Source: Pseudomonas pergaminensis (GTDB taxonomy: Bacteria > Pseudomonadota > Gammaproteobacteria > Pseudomonadales > Pseudomonadaceae). From it: a stretch of 64,000 nucleotides of DNA. Location: NCBI RefSeq assembly GCF_024112395.2, contig NZ_CP078013.2, forward strand, positions 1,488,001 through 1,552,000, given 5' to 3'. The notes under the pieces were generated by a model, which saw only the letters and a list, made by a program, of their open reading frames with translations, was not told the origin of the DNA and did not search any database. The position numbers and the translations under genes are program-made. Shown here one piece after another: positions 17,898 to 26,843 of the stretch. Position 1 is the first letter of the stretch; each line of letters opens with the position of its first letter.

Positions 17898-19052
17898 ATG
17901 TTATCGAACAAGTCCTTGGCACTGGCGCTATGCCTCACTATTACCGGCTGCGCACAAACTCCACAAAATGATGCCGAGGGTGGGCATTGGTGGTCATTTG
18001 GATCTGATAAGGCCGCGACCAAGGATGCAGTGACCCAAGCCGACGCCAAGCCAGAGGCCAAACCTGACGCCAAGCCAGCTGCCGGCGCCAAGCCTGCCGC
18101 ACCGGTAGCCGCTGCGGCTGCTGCGCCAGCCCCGGCTCCAGCCGCCAAGGCTGACACCGGCTCCAGCTGGTGGCCATTCTCTTCCAAGACCGCCGACGAA
18201 AAGGCTGCCGATGCCAAGGCCGACCTGAAAGCCGACCTCAAGGCCGCAGAACCTGCCCCTACGGTTGCCAAGAACGACACCGAAACCCACTGGTGGTGGC
18301 CGTTCGAAAGCAAGCCCAAGCCATTGGCCAAGGTCGACGTGACCAACGTGCCGATGCCCGATCCGAAAATCACCCAAGCCTGGTTGGACGACTATGAGCC
18401 GCGCCTGCGTGCTGCCATCAAGGACAGCAACCTGCAACTCGAGCGTCGTGACAACGTGCTGGTGGTGATCGCCCCGGTCGACGGCTCCTACAACCCGAAA
18501 CGCCCGGCCATGTTGCTGCCCGTCACCCTCGGCCCGTTCACCCGTGTGGCCAAGGCCGTTGAAGCCGATCCGAAGACCGCCGTACTGGTACTCGGCCACG
18601 TCGATGCCACCGGCACCGCCCCGGCCAGCCAGGCGTTGACCAAGGAGCGCGCGCAATCCATCGCCTCGATCTTCAGCCTCAGCGGCTTGAAGCAAGACCG
18701 TCTGATGCTGCGCGGCATGGGTGACCTGATGCCACGAGCGGCCAACGACAGCAACCAGGGCCGTGCCCTGAACCGTCGCATGGAAATCATGTTCACCCAG
18801 CGCACCACCATGCTGGCGCTGCTGAGCAAGTACCAGTCGGGCAAAACCCCGCCTGTCGCCGAAATGGTTGCAGTGCAGGACGTTCCAGCCCCGGCCCCGG
18901 CCGCCAAGGCACCGGCTAAAAAGGCGCCAGCCGCGAAAAAAGCGGCAGCCAAGCCTGCGGCCAAAAAAGCCCCGGCCAAGCCCGCTGCGAAAAAACCGGC
19001 TCCAGCCAAGGCCAAGGCCGCTGCGCCGGCGAATGACCAGGCGAAAAACTGA
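17898..19052 (+). CDS. OmpA-family lipoprotein with Ala/Lys/Pro-rich tail
   Basis: 384 residues. Signal peptide with lipobox (LTITGCAQ); a low-complexity Ala/Lys/Pro/Asp linker (about 45-150) containing three tryptophan-rich WWPF-type patches (HWWSFG, SWWPFS, WWWPFE); an OmpA-like domain (about 170-315) with VLVLGHVDATG and ALNRRMEIMF; and a final tail of about 60 residues rich in AKKAPA/KPAAKK repeats like histone H1 or AlgP. The OmpA domain should contact peptidoglycan; the cationic tail could bind DNA, LPS or polyanions, which is inference. The start at 17898 places the signal peptide first. It precedes pdxH by 27 bases. Confidence 0.85.
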   Translation: MLSNKSLALALCLTITGCAQTPQNDAEGGHWWSFGSDKAATKDAVTQADAKPEAKPDAKPAAGAKPAAPVAAAAAAPAPAPAAKADTGSSWWPFSSKTADEKAADAKADLKADLKAAEPAPTVAKNDTETHWWWPFESKPKPLAKVDVTNVPMPDPKITQAWLDDYEPRLRAAIKDSNLQLERRDNVLVVIAPVDGSYNPKRPAMLLPVTLGPFTRVAKAVEADPKTAVLVLGHVDATGTAPASQALTKERAQSIASIFSLSGLKQDRLMLRGMGDLMPRAANDSNQGRALNRRMEIMFTQRTTMLALLSKYQSGKTPPVAEMVAVQDVPAPAPAAKAPAKKAPAAKKAAAKPAAKKAPAKPAAKKPAPAKAKAAAPANDQAKN

Positions 19053-19079
19053 TCTGCTGAACCAGAAGGATAAAGCCGC

Positions 19080-19727
19080 ATGACCCAGGCACTGGCCGAT
19101 ATGCGCCGTGACTACACACGGGACGGCTTGAGCGAGGCCCAGGCCCCGAGCGAGCCGTTTGCCTTGTTCCACCAGTGGTTTGCCGACGCGGTGAAAACCG
19201 AGCAGCCACCGGTGGAGGCCAACGCCATGACCCTGGCCACCGTCGACCAGGACGGTCGCCCGCACTGCCGCATCCTGTTGCTCAAGGGCTTGGATGCGCA
19301 GGGCTTTACCTTCTTTACCAACTATCAGAGTGCCAAGGGTCAACAGCTGGCGGCGCGGCCGTTCGCAGCCATGACCTTCTTCTGGCCGACCCTCGAGCGC
19401 CAGGTGCGCATTGAAGGTCGGGTGGTCAAGGTCACGCCCGAGGAGTCGGACGCTTATTACCAGGTCCGCCCGCTGGGCAGCCGCCTGGGGGCCTGGGCCT
19501 CTCCGCAGAGCCAAGTCATTCGTGACCGCGAAGAGCTGCAGGACCTGCTCAAGGCTACCGAGCAGCGCTTCAGTGATACCCAGCCCGACTGCCCGGAGCA
19601 CTGGGGTGGCTATCGCCTGTTGCCCGAGCGCATCGAGTTCTGGCAAGGCCGCGCCAGCCGCCTGCATGACCGCCTCAACTACCGCCTGCAAGATTCGCAG
19701 TGGACGCGCGAGCGTCTGGCGCCCTGA
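19080..19727 (+). CDS. pdxH: Pyridoxamine/pyridoxine 5'-phosphate oxidase
   Basis: 215 residues, the standard PdxH length. An FMN-dependent cytosolic enzyme that oxidises pyridoxine or pyridoxamine 5'-phosphate to pyridoxal phosphate. Family motifs: [36 protein letters not shown] (FMN phosphate binding), [14 protein letters not shown], and the C-terminal [22 protein letters not shown] ending conserved in PdxH. AGAAGGATAAAGCCGC directly precedes the ATG. The gene follows the OmpA-family lipoprotein on the same strand. Confidence 0.97.
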   Translation: MTQALADMRRDYTRDGLSEAQAPSEPFALFHQWFADAVKTEQPPVEANAMTLATVDQDGRPHCRILLLKGLDAQGFTFFTNYQSAKGQQLAARPFAAMTFFWPTLERQVRIEGRVVKVTPEESDAYYQVRPLGSRLGAWASPQSQVIRDREELQDLLKATEQRFSDTQPDCPEHWGGYRLLPERIEFWQGRASRLHDRLNYRLQDSQWTRERLAP

Positions 19728-19763
19728 GCTGCACCTTTCGTCACTTCGCTTGAATGTTGCCCA

Positions 19764-20024
19764 TCACCCCGAAGTCTCTTGAACAGAGACTCCGGGCGTG
19801 TACTGTTGCGCCGCATTCTTCAGCCAGTCCGGCAACTCAGACCGTTTGATCTTCAACGCACGGGCCTGCTCCAGTTGCGTGAGCATGAAGGCACGCTTGT
19901 GCGGATCATCGCCCGCCAGGGACAGTGCCAGGTCACGGTCGATCCAGCGCCGGATGCGCAGGTACAACCAGCCGTGGAAATACAGGCCGGCAAGGGTTGT
20001 GACTACAATGATGAAGTAATCCAT
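19764..20024 (-). CDS. Small single-span membrane protein of unknown function
   Basis: 86 residues: one N-terminal membrane helix (MDYFIIVVTTLAGLYFHGWLY) followed by a basic cytosolic region (RIRRWIDRDLALSLAGDDPHKRAFMLTQLEQARALKIKRSELPDWL). It lies convergent to pdxH with a 36-base gap. No family is recognised beyond a Pseudomonas-type hypothetical. The coding case rests on sensible composition, an ATG start and the same placement after pdxH that I recall in other Pseudomonas genomes. Confidence 0.7.
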   Translation of the reverse strand: MDYFIIVVTTLAGLYFHGWLYLRIRRWIDRDLALSLAGDDPHKRAFMLTQLEQARALKIKRSELPDWLKNAAQQYTPGVSVQETSG

Positions 20025-20181
20025 GAGGGACCTGGCTACGAGAGAAGAGCTACCGTTCGTCGAGTTTTCTGGTGCGGGCAGTCTGTACTAAGGCTGAATG
20101 AAAGCAATTTTCTGCGGGGCTTGCCGTGACAGGCGTCAAGCCGCAGCGTTTAATGAACACCTGTCCTTTGGAGTTGATGCT

Positions 20182-20646
20182 ATGCGTAAGTCCGTTTTAC
20201 TGGTTGCCTGCTTTACCACCCTGTCGTTGCTGCTGGGTGGCTGCGCCTCGAGTCTGACCGGCGACTCGTACTCCCGTGACGAAGCGCGTCGTGTACAGAC
20301 CGTGCGCATGGGTACCATTGAATCCCTGCGTCCGGTGAAAATCGAAGGTACCAAGACCCCAATCGGCGGCGCGGCTGGCGCCGTCATCGGCGGCGTTGGC
20401 GGCAGCGCTATCGGCGGCGGCCGTGGCAGCATCGTGACCGCCGTGATCGGCGCCGTCGCTGGCGGGCTGCTGGGTTCGGCCACCGAAGAAGGCCTGACCC
20501 GCACCCAGGGTGTGGAAATCACCGTTCGCGAAGACGACGGCAGCATGCGCGCCTACGTGCAGGCCGTGCAGGAGAATGAAATCTTCCGCATCGGCGACCG
20601 CGTACGCATCATGACCGTCGATGGTACCAGCCGCGTTACTCGCTAA
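20182..20646 (+). CDS. SlyB-like glycine-zipper outer-membrane lipoprotein
   Basis: 154 residues. Lipobox LLLGGCAS gives a lipid-anchored protein. Residues about 60-100 form a glycine-zipper 2TM hairpin (GGAAGAVIGGVGGSAIGG and GAVAGGLLGSATEEG), followed by a small beta domain (VEITVREDDG...GDRVRIMTV). This architecture matches SlyB/Pcp (PF05433), proteins that stabilise the outer membrane and, in E. coli, follow PhoPQ control. TTTGGAGTTGATGCT precedes the chosen ATG; an in-frame start 84 bases earlier would bury the signal peptide and is rejected. A strong terminator follows. Confidence 0.88.
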   Translation: MRKSVLLVACFTTLSLLLGGCASSLTGDSYSRDEARRVQTVRMGTIESLRPVKIEGTKTPIGGAAGAVIGGVGGSAIGGGRGSIVTAVIGAVAGGLLGSATEEGLTRTQGVEITVREDDGSMRAYVQAVQENEIFRIGDRVRIMTVDGTSRVTR

Positions 20647-20665
20647 ACGTCGGCGTTGGAAACAC

Positions 20666-20698
20666 AAAACCCCAACCGGGTGACCGGTTGGGGTTTTT
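20666..20698. terminator. Strong intrinsic terminator
   Basis: AAAACCCCAACCGG and CCGGTTGGGGTTTT form a long GC-rich stem with a 4-base loop and a U run, 20 bases after the slyB-like stop. The 5' A run makes it able to work in both directions. Confidence 0.93.
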
Positions 20699-20760
20699 GG
20701 TTTTAGGGGCGGGCGTCTAGCCGGTGGCGGGCGGGTTACATACAAAAACGCCGGCAATAA

Positions 20761-20785
20761 AAAACCGCCTTAGCAGGGCGGTTTT
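20761..20785. terminator. Bidirectional terminator
   Basis: AAAACCGCC and GGCGGTTTT pair around a 7-base loop, with A and T runs on both sides. It lies downstream of the minus-strand immunity gene and insulates it from the slyB-like gene. Confidence 0.85.
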
Positions 20786-20857
20786 ATTGCGGACCAGATT
20801 TTACGCTCGGCTCGCATACTCATAGGACGCGGCGACAGAATCCGAAGGGGTTGGGCT

Positions 20858-21193
20858 TCAGGTGAACATTTCTATGTCATCCATTGCGTCATTCACCGCA
20901 GCCGACAGAGACGGCGACCTGCGTCTTGCCTGTTCCAACGCCGGCGTGACCTTTGTCATATCTAATGCCCCGAATCGACGTGCGATGTGTCCAATAGCTA
21001 CGATTGCTGCCGCTGAAATCTCGTCGTCAGGGTGTTCGATAAATTGGAGACAGGTATGTTCTGCCCAGTCGCCATTCGGTTCATCAAGCCCAATCGAAAT
21101 CAATGCCTCCGTCACTTTGCTGACATCTGATGTTGCTAGATAGCGTACTGCTTCATCGTGTTCCAGTGATGGGTCGTGGTATCGCATTGTCAT
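20858..21193 (-). CDS. Putative immunity protein for the adjacent pyocin-S-domain toxin
   Basis: 111 acidic, all-helical-looking residues (MTMRYHDPSLEHDEAV... ending MDDIEMFT). Repeated helix pairs such as HPDDEISAAAIVAIGHIARRF look like HEAT-type repeats. Its ATG overlaps the TGA of the toxin gene (ATGA) and GGGAGATAC sits just upstream, so toxin and immunity are translationally coupled, the usual layout of bacteriocin and effector pairs. It should bind and neutralise the C-terminal toxin domain in the cytosol. The low GC matches the toxin gene rather than the surrounding core genome. The function is inferred from position; I recognise no named immunity family. Confidence 0.75.
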   Translation of the reverse strand: MTMRYHDPSLEHDEAVRYLATSDVSKVTEALISIGLDEPNGDWAEHTCLQFIEHPDDEISAAAIVAIGHIARRFGALDMTKVTPALEQARRRSPSLSAAVNDAMDDIEMFT

Positions 21194-22428
21194 TTTGTAT
21201 CTCCCAGGATTTTGCCTTTGCGGTTGGTTTTCCCAGCTCTGATCAAGGCGTTTTTCATTTCTTGTCGTAAGCCGCTCCAAGGTCTTACGTGGGCGTGATA
21301 GGCACCTTCAGCAGTACGATCTATCACTACAAACTCATTTGTATGCGGATCAATCGCTATACGTCGTCGCGAATTCGGCGGATTTACCTCTATCGATTCA
21401 TTAAGCGAATCCAGCCCATTTTCAGGGCGTTTACTTTTAACTGAATTCCCCTTTTTGCTGTGATAGGGCGCGTCCTCATACTTCCAGCTAACGACGATAT
21501 ACAGCGGCCTGACCCCTGAATCCGCCGGAAATACCAGGATGAAATCCCTGTACTCAGGTGGATAAATCGGGTCGACAATTATATCGGCGGCTTGCTCGGT
21601 GGGCGGATATACCCATATGTGCGGCGTCGATGGCGCCGCTTCCAATGCAGGTATGCCGAGTGTACTGGCGGGGTCGGTAGCAGGCGTCCAGATCAGCTCA
21701 ACCCCATCACCCAAGTCGGCAACGTAGTGCGCATGCCGTATCTGAAACTGCACCACATCGACCATTTCCCAGTCGTGGTTCTTTCCCGTATAGAAAGCGT
21801 ATCCCTTGAGCGTACCGTCATCGCGTTGCTCGATATGCAAGCGTACCCGCGTACGCGCCCTGGCCATGGAGCGCAATTGATCTTCGCTGTAAAGCGCGCT
21901 GTCGCCGAGATTGGAGGGCCATACGAGTGCAACTATGCCTGCCAAAAAGGCGGTGCCCACCGTGCTGACACTCGCTGTGGCGACTGTGCCCACGCTGCCA
22001 GCCGTGGCGACGCCACCAAGCGATAGCCCTCCAAATCCTGCCGGCAGAGGACTGCCACCGATCATTCCCAATCTCAGCCGACCGGAACTGTCTGCTTCTA
22101 TCCCACCCAGCAGTGCGTATTCGGCATAGTCTCTTAACCTATCAAGAGGCACATAACCGGTCGGTTCGTGATAATCGATGATTGCGTCCGGTAAATTGCA
22201 GGACTTAGCAAATACGCAACCTTCCTTAGGTACCTGAGGGGGTAGCGGCTTAACCAGAAAGCGTGCTTCTTCTGCTATCTGCCGGTCGATTACTTCCCTC
22301 TGAGCTTGTTGCTGGCTCACTGCCCGGCCCGCCAATTCGGCTTCGTTCATGGGCTCCAGACGTCGGTATCCACCGGTGCCAGTCCCGTAACATCGCCAAA
22401 CTTGGTATACGTCCTTTTTGTTTGCCAT
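21190..22428 (-). CDS. Pyocin-S-domain polymorphic toxin with an unrecognised C-terminal domain
   Basis: 412 residues. Residues 1-110 are a short N-terminal region with two cysteines (GCVFAKSCNLPD); 115-185 are a Gly/Ala/Val-rich hydrophobic stretch that could cross a membrane; 190-315 match the S-type pyocin domain (RVRLHIEQRDDGTLKGYAFYTGK, VADLGDGVELIWTPA, NPIYPPEY-like DPIYPPEYRDFILVFPADSG); 345-412 are a separate basic domain with RRRIAIDPHTNEFVVIDRT and YHAHVRPW that is probably the toxic module. No receptor-binding pyocin N-terminus and no PAAR or VgrG partner is visible, so delivery is unclear; type VI secretion cargo is one option. AGGAGGGCACA precedes the ATG. Lower GC than neighbours suggests acquisition. 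Confidence 0.82.
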   Translation of the reverse strand: MANKKDVYQVWRCYGTGTGGYRRLEPMNEAELAGRAVSQQQAQREVIDRQIAEEARFLVKPLPPQVPKEGCVFAKSCNLPDAIIDYHEPTGYVPLDRLRDYAEYALLGGIEADSSGRLRLGMIGGSPLPAGFGGLSLGGVATAGSVGTVATASVSTVGTAFLAGIVALVWPSNLGDSALYSEDQLRSMARARTRVRLHIEQRDDGTLKGYAFYTGKNHDWEMVDVVQFQIRHAHYVADLGDGVELIWTPATDPASTLGIPALEAAPSTPHIWVYPPTEQAADIIVDPIYPPEYRDFILVFPADSGVRPLYIVVSWKYEDAPYHSKKGNSVKSKRPENGLDSLNESIEVNPPNSRRRIAIDPHTNEFVVIDRTAEGAYHAHVRPWSGLRQEMKNALIRAGKTNRKGKILGDTK

Positions 22429-22560
22429 TGTGCCCTCCTGGCTTGTTGTATAACGACGTCCGGCATAAAAGCCGGAAGACGACGTTAGGCCAAGTCAAGA
22501 AGGGGGGATGTAGGGGGAGTCTGAGAAGGGTAGATATGCTGAGTGAACGGGGAAATCAGA

Positions 22561-22582
22561 CGCCGGCTTGAAATGGCCGGCG
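22561..22582. terminator. Hairpin downstream of nhaA
   Basis: CGCCGGC and GCCGGCG form a 7-base-pair stem around an 8-base loop, 14 bases beyond the nhaA stop on the minus strand. It may separate nhaA from the toxin operon. U run weak. Confidence 0.5.
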
Positions 22583-22595
22583 CCTGCAAATAAGG

Positions 22596-23771
22596 TCAGA
22601 TTTTCTTACGACTCGCCATCGCCGTCACCGCATAACCAATGAACGCCGCCAGAATCGATCCCGTCAGAATCCCCATCCGGTCTTCACCAGCAAACTCACT
22701 GGCACCCGGCACAAACGCCAGGGAGCCGACAAACAGGCTCATGGTGAAGCCAATGCCGCACAGGATCGCTACGCCAAACACCTGGCCCCAGTTCGCGCCG
22801 CTGGGCAGGGTGGCGAGGCCAGCCTTGATGGCCAGCCAGGTGAGGCCGAACACGCCGACGGTCTTGCCGATCAACAGGCCGGCGGCGATGCCCATCGGTA
22901 CATGGTGGGTGAAGCTTTCCAGGCTGACACCGGTCAGGGACACGCCGGCGTTGGCGAAGGCGAACAACGGCAGGATGCCGTAGGCCACCCACGGGTGCAG
23001 GGCATGTTCCAGCGTCAGCAGCGGCGATGGCTCGGCGTTCTTGGTGCGCATCGGGATACAGAAGGCCAGGGTCACACCGGCGAGCGTGGCGTGGACACCG
23101 CTCTTGAGTACGCACACCCACAGGATCAGTCCGATGATCAGGTACGGCCCGAGCTTGATCACACCCAGGCGGTTCATTGCGATCAAGGCAACCAGGCAGG
23201 CACCTGCGCCCGCCAAGGCAGCACCGGACAGGTCGGCGGAATAGAACACGGCGATCACGATGATCGCGCCCAGGTCGTCAATAATTGCCAGGGTCATCAG
23301 GAACAGCTTCAGCGACACCGGTACACGCTTGCCCAGCAGGGCCAGCACGCCCAGGGCGAAGGCAATGTCGGTGGCCATGGGAATCGCCCAGCCGGAAAGC
23401 GCGGCGGGGTAGTCCTTGTTGATTGCCCAGTAGATCAGCGCCGGCACCACCATGCCGCCGATGGCGGCTGCACCCGGCAGCACCACTTGCGAGGGCTTGG
23501 ACAGGTGGCCGTCGAGCAACTCGCGCTTGACCTCCAGGCCGATCAGCAGAAAGAACAGGGCCATCAGGCCGTCGTTGATCCACAGCAGGGCTGGCTTGGC
23601 GATTTTCAATGCGCCGATCTGCGCCACCACCGGCACGTCAAGAAACGCGCCGTAGAGGTGCGACAAGGGTGAATTGTTGATGATCAGCGCCAAAGCGGCA
23701 GCGGCGATCAATAACAGACCGCTGGCGGCTTCCAGCTGGAAGAAACGGGTGAAAGTGCTACGCAGAGGCAA
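22596..23771 (-). CDS. nhaA: Na+/H+ antiporter NhaA
   Basis: 391 residues, the family's typical length, with about 12 membrane helices. The ion-binding residues are present: Asp135 in [11 protein letters not shown] (Asp133 in E. coli) and the Asp165-Asp166 pair in [10 protein letters not shown] (Asp163/164). It exchanges cytoplasmic Na+ or Li+ for periplasmic H+, controlling pH and sodium tolerance. The start is a TTG at 23771: GGAGAG lies 7 bases upstream and translation gives the common family N-terminus [11 protein letters not shown]. An in-frame TTG 18 bases earlier lacks such a site. Divergent from the PLP enzyme gene. Confidence 0.95.
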   Translation of the reverse strand: MPLRSTFTRFFQLEAASGLLLIAAAALALIINNSPLSHLYGAFLDVPVVAQIGALKIAKPALLWINDGLMALFFLLIGLEVKRELLDGHLSKPSQVVLPGAAAIGGMVVPALIYWAINKDYPAALSGWAIPMATDIAFALGVLALLGKRVPVSLKLFLMTLAIIDDLGAIIVIAVFYSADLSGAALAGAGACLVALIAMNRLGVIKLGPYLIIGLILWVCVLKSGVHATLAGVTLAFCIPMRTKNAEPSPLLTLEHALHPWVAYGILPLFAFANAGVSLTGVSLESFTHHVPMGIAAGLLIGKTVGVFGLTWLAIKAGLATLPSGANWGQVFGVAILCGIGFTMSLFVGSLAFVPGASEFAGEDRMGILTGSILAAFIGYAVTAMASRKKI

Positions 23772-23987
23772 GGGATGCTCTCCAATCAAGGTTCAATAGG
23801 TGGGTACCCTAACCCGTACCGTTAGTTGTTAAAACAAAAGTTATATTCTTATTTGTTATAAGAGATGAGGGTGGATGGCGTTGCGCCAAAGCCTAGCAAT
23901 TGTGTGTCCAATTGAGTCTTCACTGTATCTGTGTGCAGTGTAGGAAACATCCTAAGATTGGGGCTGAAATCCTTAGAGAACTCCCTC

Positions 23988-25082
23988 ATGAGCGACCACC
24001 GTCCCTGGGCCCGCGAAGCCATTCGCATCATTGAAGCGGACTTCCAGCGCAGCGCTGACACCCATCTGATCCCCTTGCCGTTGCCGGGTTTGCCGGGTAT
24101 CGAATTGTATTTCAAGGACGAGTCCAGCCACCCCACCGGTAGCCTCAAGCACCGGTTGGCTCGCTCGCTGTTCCTCTACGCGCTGTGCAATGGTTGGCTC
24201 AAGCCGGGTGCGCCGGTGATCGAAGCGTCCAGCGGCTCGACGGCCATTTCCGAGGCCTACTTTGCGCGTCTGTTGGGTTTGCCGTTTATTGCGGTGATGC
24301 CAGCCACCACCTCCCAGGAAAAAATCGCACAGATCGCCTTCTATGGCGGTCACAGCCACCTGGTACAGGATCCGACGCAGATCTACGCCGAATCCGAGCG
24401 CCTGGCGCGGGAAAGCGGCGGTCACTTCATGGACCAGTTCACCTACGCCGAGCGTGCCACCGACTGGCGGGCGAACAACAACATTGCCGAGTCGATCTTC
24501 CAGCAAATGCGCTTCGAGCAACATCCGGAGCCGAGCTGGCTGATCTCCAGCCCCGGCACCGGCGGCACCACCGCGACCCTTGGTCGTTATGTGCGCTACC
24601 GCCAGCATTGCACCCGTGTGTTATGTGCCGATGCCGAGCGTTCGGTGTTTTTCGATTTCTATCAGAGTGGCGACGCGAGTTTGCGCCTGGACTGCGGTTC
24701 GCGCATCGAAGGCATTGGCCGGCCACGGGTCGAAGCGTCATTCTTGCCCAAGGTGATTGATGCCATGGTCAAAGTGCCGGACGCACTCTCACTGGCGGCC
24801 ATGCATTACCTCGCCGAGCGGCTGGGGCGACGGGTCGGCGGTTCCAGCGGGACCAACCTGATTGGCGCCCTGGTAGCGGCGCAGCAAATGAAAGTGGCGG
24901 GGGAGTCGGGCTCGATCGTGGCGATCTTGTGTGATGGGGGAGAGCGATATGCCACGACCTATTACGATCCGGCCTGGTTGGCGGGGCAGGGGTATGCGGT
25001 GGATGGATTGATCGCGGCCGTTGCGGCCAGTGTCGAGCGGGGCGAGGCGTTGCCGGACAGCATTCTGCGCGCCAACATCTAA
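23988..25082 (+). CDS. PLP-dependent cysteine synthase-fold enzyme (L-cysteine desulfhydrase Cds1-like)
   Basis: 364 residues of the fold-type II PLP family. Lys54 in [13 protein letters not shown] should form the Schiff base; [12 protein letters not shown] is the substrate-binding loop, [15 protein letters not shown] the phosphate-binding glycine loop, and [12 protein letters not shown] the PLP-ring serine region. By eye it is closest to the Cds1 group, which releases H2S from L-cysteine, rather than to CysK/CysM. The ATG at 23988 gives [12 protein letters not shown], a normal start; a longer reading from 23931 adds 19 unrelated residues. Divergent from nhaA; convergent to the FAD dehydrogenase gene. 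Confidence 0.85.
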   Translation: MSDHRPWAREAIRIIEADFQRSADTHLIPLPLPGLPGIELYFKDESSHPTGSLKHRLARSLFLYALCNGWLKPGAPVIEASSGSTAISEAYFARLLGLPFIAVMPATTSQEKIAQIAFYGGHSHLVQDPTQIYAESERLARESGGHFMDQFTYAERATDWRANNNIAESIFQQMRFEQHPEPSWLISSPGTGGTTATLGRYVRYRQHCTRVLCADAERSVFFDFYQSGDASLRLDCGSRIEGIGRPRVEASFLPKVIDAMVKVPDALSLAAMHYLAERLGRRVGGSSGTNLIGALVAAQQMKVAGESGSIVAILCDGGERYATTYYDPAWLAGQGYAVDGLIAAVAASVERGEALPDSILRANI

Positions 25083-25083
25083 C

Positions 25084-25114
25084 CTGTAGGGCCCGGCAAG
25101 CCGGGCTTCTACAG
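25084..25114. terminator. Bidirectional hairpin between convergent genes
   Basis: CTGTAG...CTACAG encloses a GCCCGGC-AA-GCCGGGC stem, 2 bases after the cysteine desulfhydrase stop and 10 bases from the stop of the convergent FAD dehydrogenase. GC-rich, without a clear U run. Confidence 0.6.
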
Positions 25115-25123
25115 GGGCAGGTG

Positions 25124-26737
25124 TCAGGCTTCGAGGCCCAACATATCCCGCGCCAACGCCTCGGCAATCCGAATCCCGTCCACACCGGCGGACAGAATCC
25201 CACCGGCATAACCCGCGCCTTCACCGGCCGGGAACAGGCCCTTTACGTTCAAGCTTTGCATCGATTCGTTACGGGTAATCCGCAGCGGCGATGAGGTGCG
25301 CGTCTCGATACCGGTCAACACGGCGTCGTACAGCGAGTAGCCCTTGATCTGCTTCTCGAAGGCCGGCAGTGCTTCACGGATCGCTTCGATGGCGAAGTCC
25401 GGCAAGGCCAGGGCCAGGTCGCCCAGGGACACGCCTGGCTTGTAGGAGGGTTCCACACTGCCGATGGCCGTGGACGGCTTGCCCGCGATGAAATCACCCA
25501 CCAGCTGCGCCGGCGCCTCGTAGTTGCTGCCACCGAGGATATAGGCGTGGGATTCCAGGCGTTCCTGCAACTCGATACCGGCCAGCGGGCCACCGGGATA
25601 GTCCACCTCGGGGGTGATGCCGACCACGATGCCGGAGTTGGCATTGCGCTCGTTACGCGAGTACTGGCTCATGCCGTTGGTGACCACGCGATTGGGCTCG
25701 GAGGTCGCCGCTACCACCGTGCCGCCTGGGCACATGCAGAAGCTGTAGACCGAACGGCCGTTCTTGGCGTGGTGCACCAACTTGTAGTCGGCGGCGCCGA
25801 GTTTCGGGTGCCCGGCGTATTTGCCCAGGCGCGCGGCATCGATCAGTGATTGCGGGTGTTCGATACGGAAACCCACCGAGAACGGCTTGGCTTCCATGTA
25901 CACGCCACGGTCGTGGAGCATGCGGAAGGTGTCGCGGGCGCTGTGGCCCAGGGCCAGGATCACGTGCTTGGAAAGGATCTGCTCGCCGCCATCGACAACC
26001 ACGCCGTTCAACTGGCCGTCTTCGATCAATACGTCGGTCACCCGTTGCTCGAAGCGCACTTCACCGCCCAGGGCGATGATCTGCTCGCGCATGTTTTCGA
26101 CCACGCCGGTGAGGCGGAAGGTACCGATATGCGGTTTGCTGACGTAGAGGATTTCTTCCGGCGCACCAGCCTTGACGAACTCGTGCAAGACTTTGCGGCC
26201 ATGGAATTTCGGGTCTTTGATCTGGCTGTACAGCTTGCCATCGGAAAAGGTCCCGGCGCCGCCTTCACCGAACTGCACGTTGGACTCAGGGTTGAGCACG
26301 CTCTTGCGCCACAGGCCCCAGGTGTCTTTGGTGCGCTGGCGCACTTCCTTGCCGCGCTCGAGGATGATCGGCTTGAAGCCCATCTGCGCGAGCAACAACC
26401 CGGCAAAGATCCCGCAGGGGCCGAAGCCGACCACGATCGGGCGTTCTGTGAGGCCCTGTGGTGCCTGGCCCACGACCTTGTAGCTGACATCCGGCGCCGG
26501 GTTGACGTTGCGGTCATCGGCGAACTTGAGCAGCAGGGCGGCTTCGCCCTTGACGTTCAAGTCGATGGTGTAGATGAAGCACAGCTCCGAGGATTTCTTG
26601 CGCGCATCGTAGCTGCGTTTGAACAGGGTGAAATCGAGCAGGTCATCACTGGCGATGCCCAGGCGCTGCACGATGGCAGGCCGCAGGTCTTCTTCGGGAT
26701 GGTCGATGGGCAGCTTGAGTTCGGTGATTCGTAACAT
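25124..26737 (-). CDS. FAD-dependent dehydrogenase of the COG2509 type
   Basis: 537 residues. An N-terminal ferredoxin/RNA-binding-like region (1-90, MLRITELKLPIDHPEEDLRPAIVQRLGI) precedes an FAD-binding Rossmann motif (PIVVGFGPCGIFAGLLLAQMGFKPIILERG). Later conserved segments include PESNVQFGEGGAGTFSDGKL, FCMCPGGTVVAATSE and the C-terminal FAD motif GLFPAGEGAGYAGGILSAGVDG. This is the widely conserved, poorly characterised FAD-dependent dehydrogenase family related to HI0933/geranylgeranyl-reductase-like proteins; its substrate is unknown. Cytosolic. Stand-alone on the minus strand. Confidence 0.88.
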   Translation of the reverse strand: MLRITELKLPIDHPEEDLRPAIVQRLGIASDDLLDFTLFKRSYDARKKSSELCFIYTIDLNVKGEAALLLKFADDRNVNPAPDVSYKVVGQAPQGLTERPIVVGFGPCGIFAGLLLAQMGFKPIILERGKEVRQRTKDTWGLWRKSVLNPESNVQFGEGGAGTFSDGKLYSQIKDPKFHGRKVLHEFVKAGAPEEILYVSKPHIGTFRLTGVVENMREQIIALGGEVRFEQRVTDVLIEDGQLNGVVVDGGEQILSKHVILALGHSARDTFRMLHDRGVYMEAKPFSVGFRIEHPQSLIDAARLGKYAGHPKLGAADYKLVHHAKNGRSVYSFCMCPGGTVVAATSEPNRVVTNGMSQYSRNERNANSGIVVGITPEVDYPGGPLAGIELQERLESHAYILGGSNYEAPAQLVGDFIAGKPSTAIGSVEPSYKPGVSLGDLALALPDFAIEAIREALPAFEKQIKGYSLYDAVLTGIETRTSSPLRITRNESMQSLNVKGLFPAGEGAGYAGGILSAGVDGIRIAEALARDMLGLEA

Positions 26738-26843
26738 GACGGGATCCGGTAGGCGGCGGGCAAAGAGGCCGGCTGTTTTGCAAACCGGCGATTATAAGCC
26801 CCAATGACCGTTTCCCGTCATGTTAAAACAGCGCGGGGCCAAG

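Noticed and set aside
17994..19691. A 565-codon open frame antisense to the OmpA-family gene and pdxH
   Set aside because: It crosses two well-supported genes and is rich in Gly/Arg/His, as expected from mirrored Ala/Lys/Pro repeats.
21190..22428. Classic S-type pyocin
   Set aside because: At 412 residues it lacks the N-terminal receptor-binding and translocation regions of S-type pyocins (usually 600-800 residues); only the pyocin-S domain is shared.
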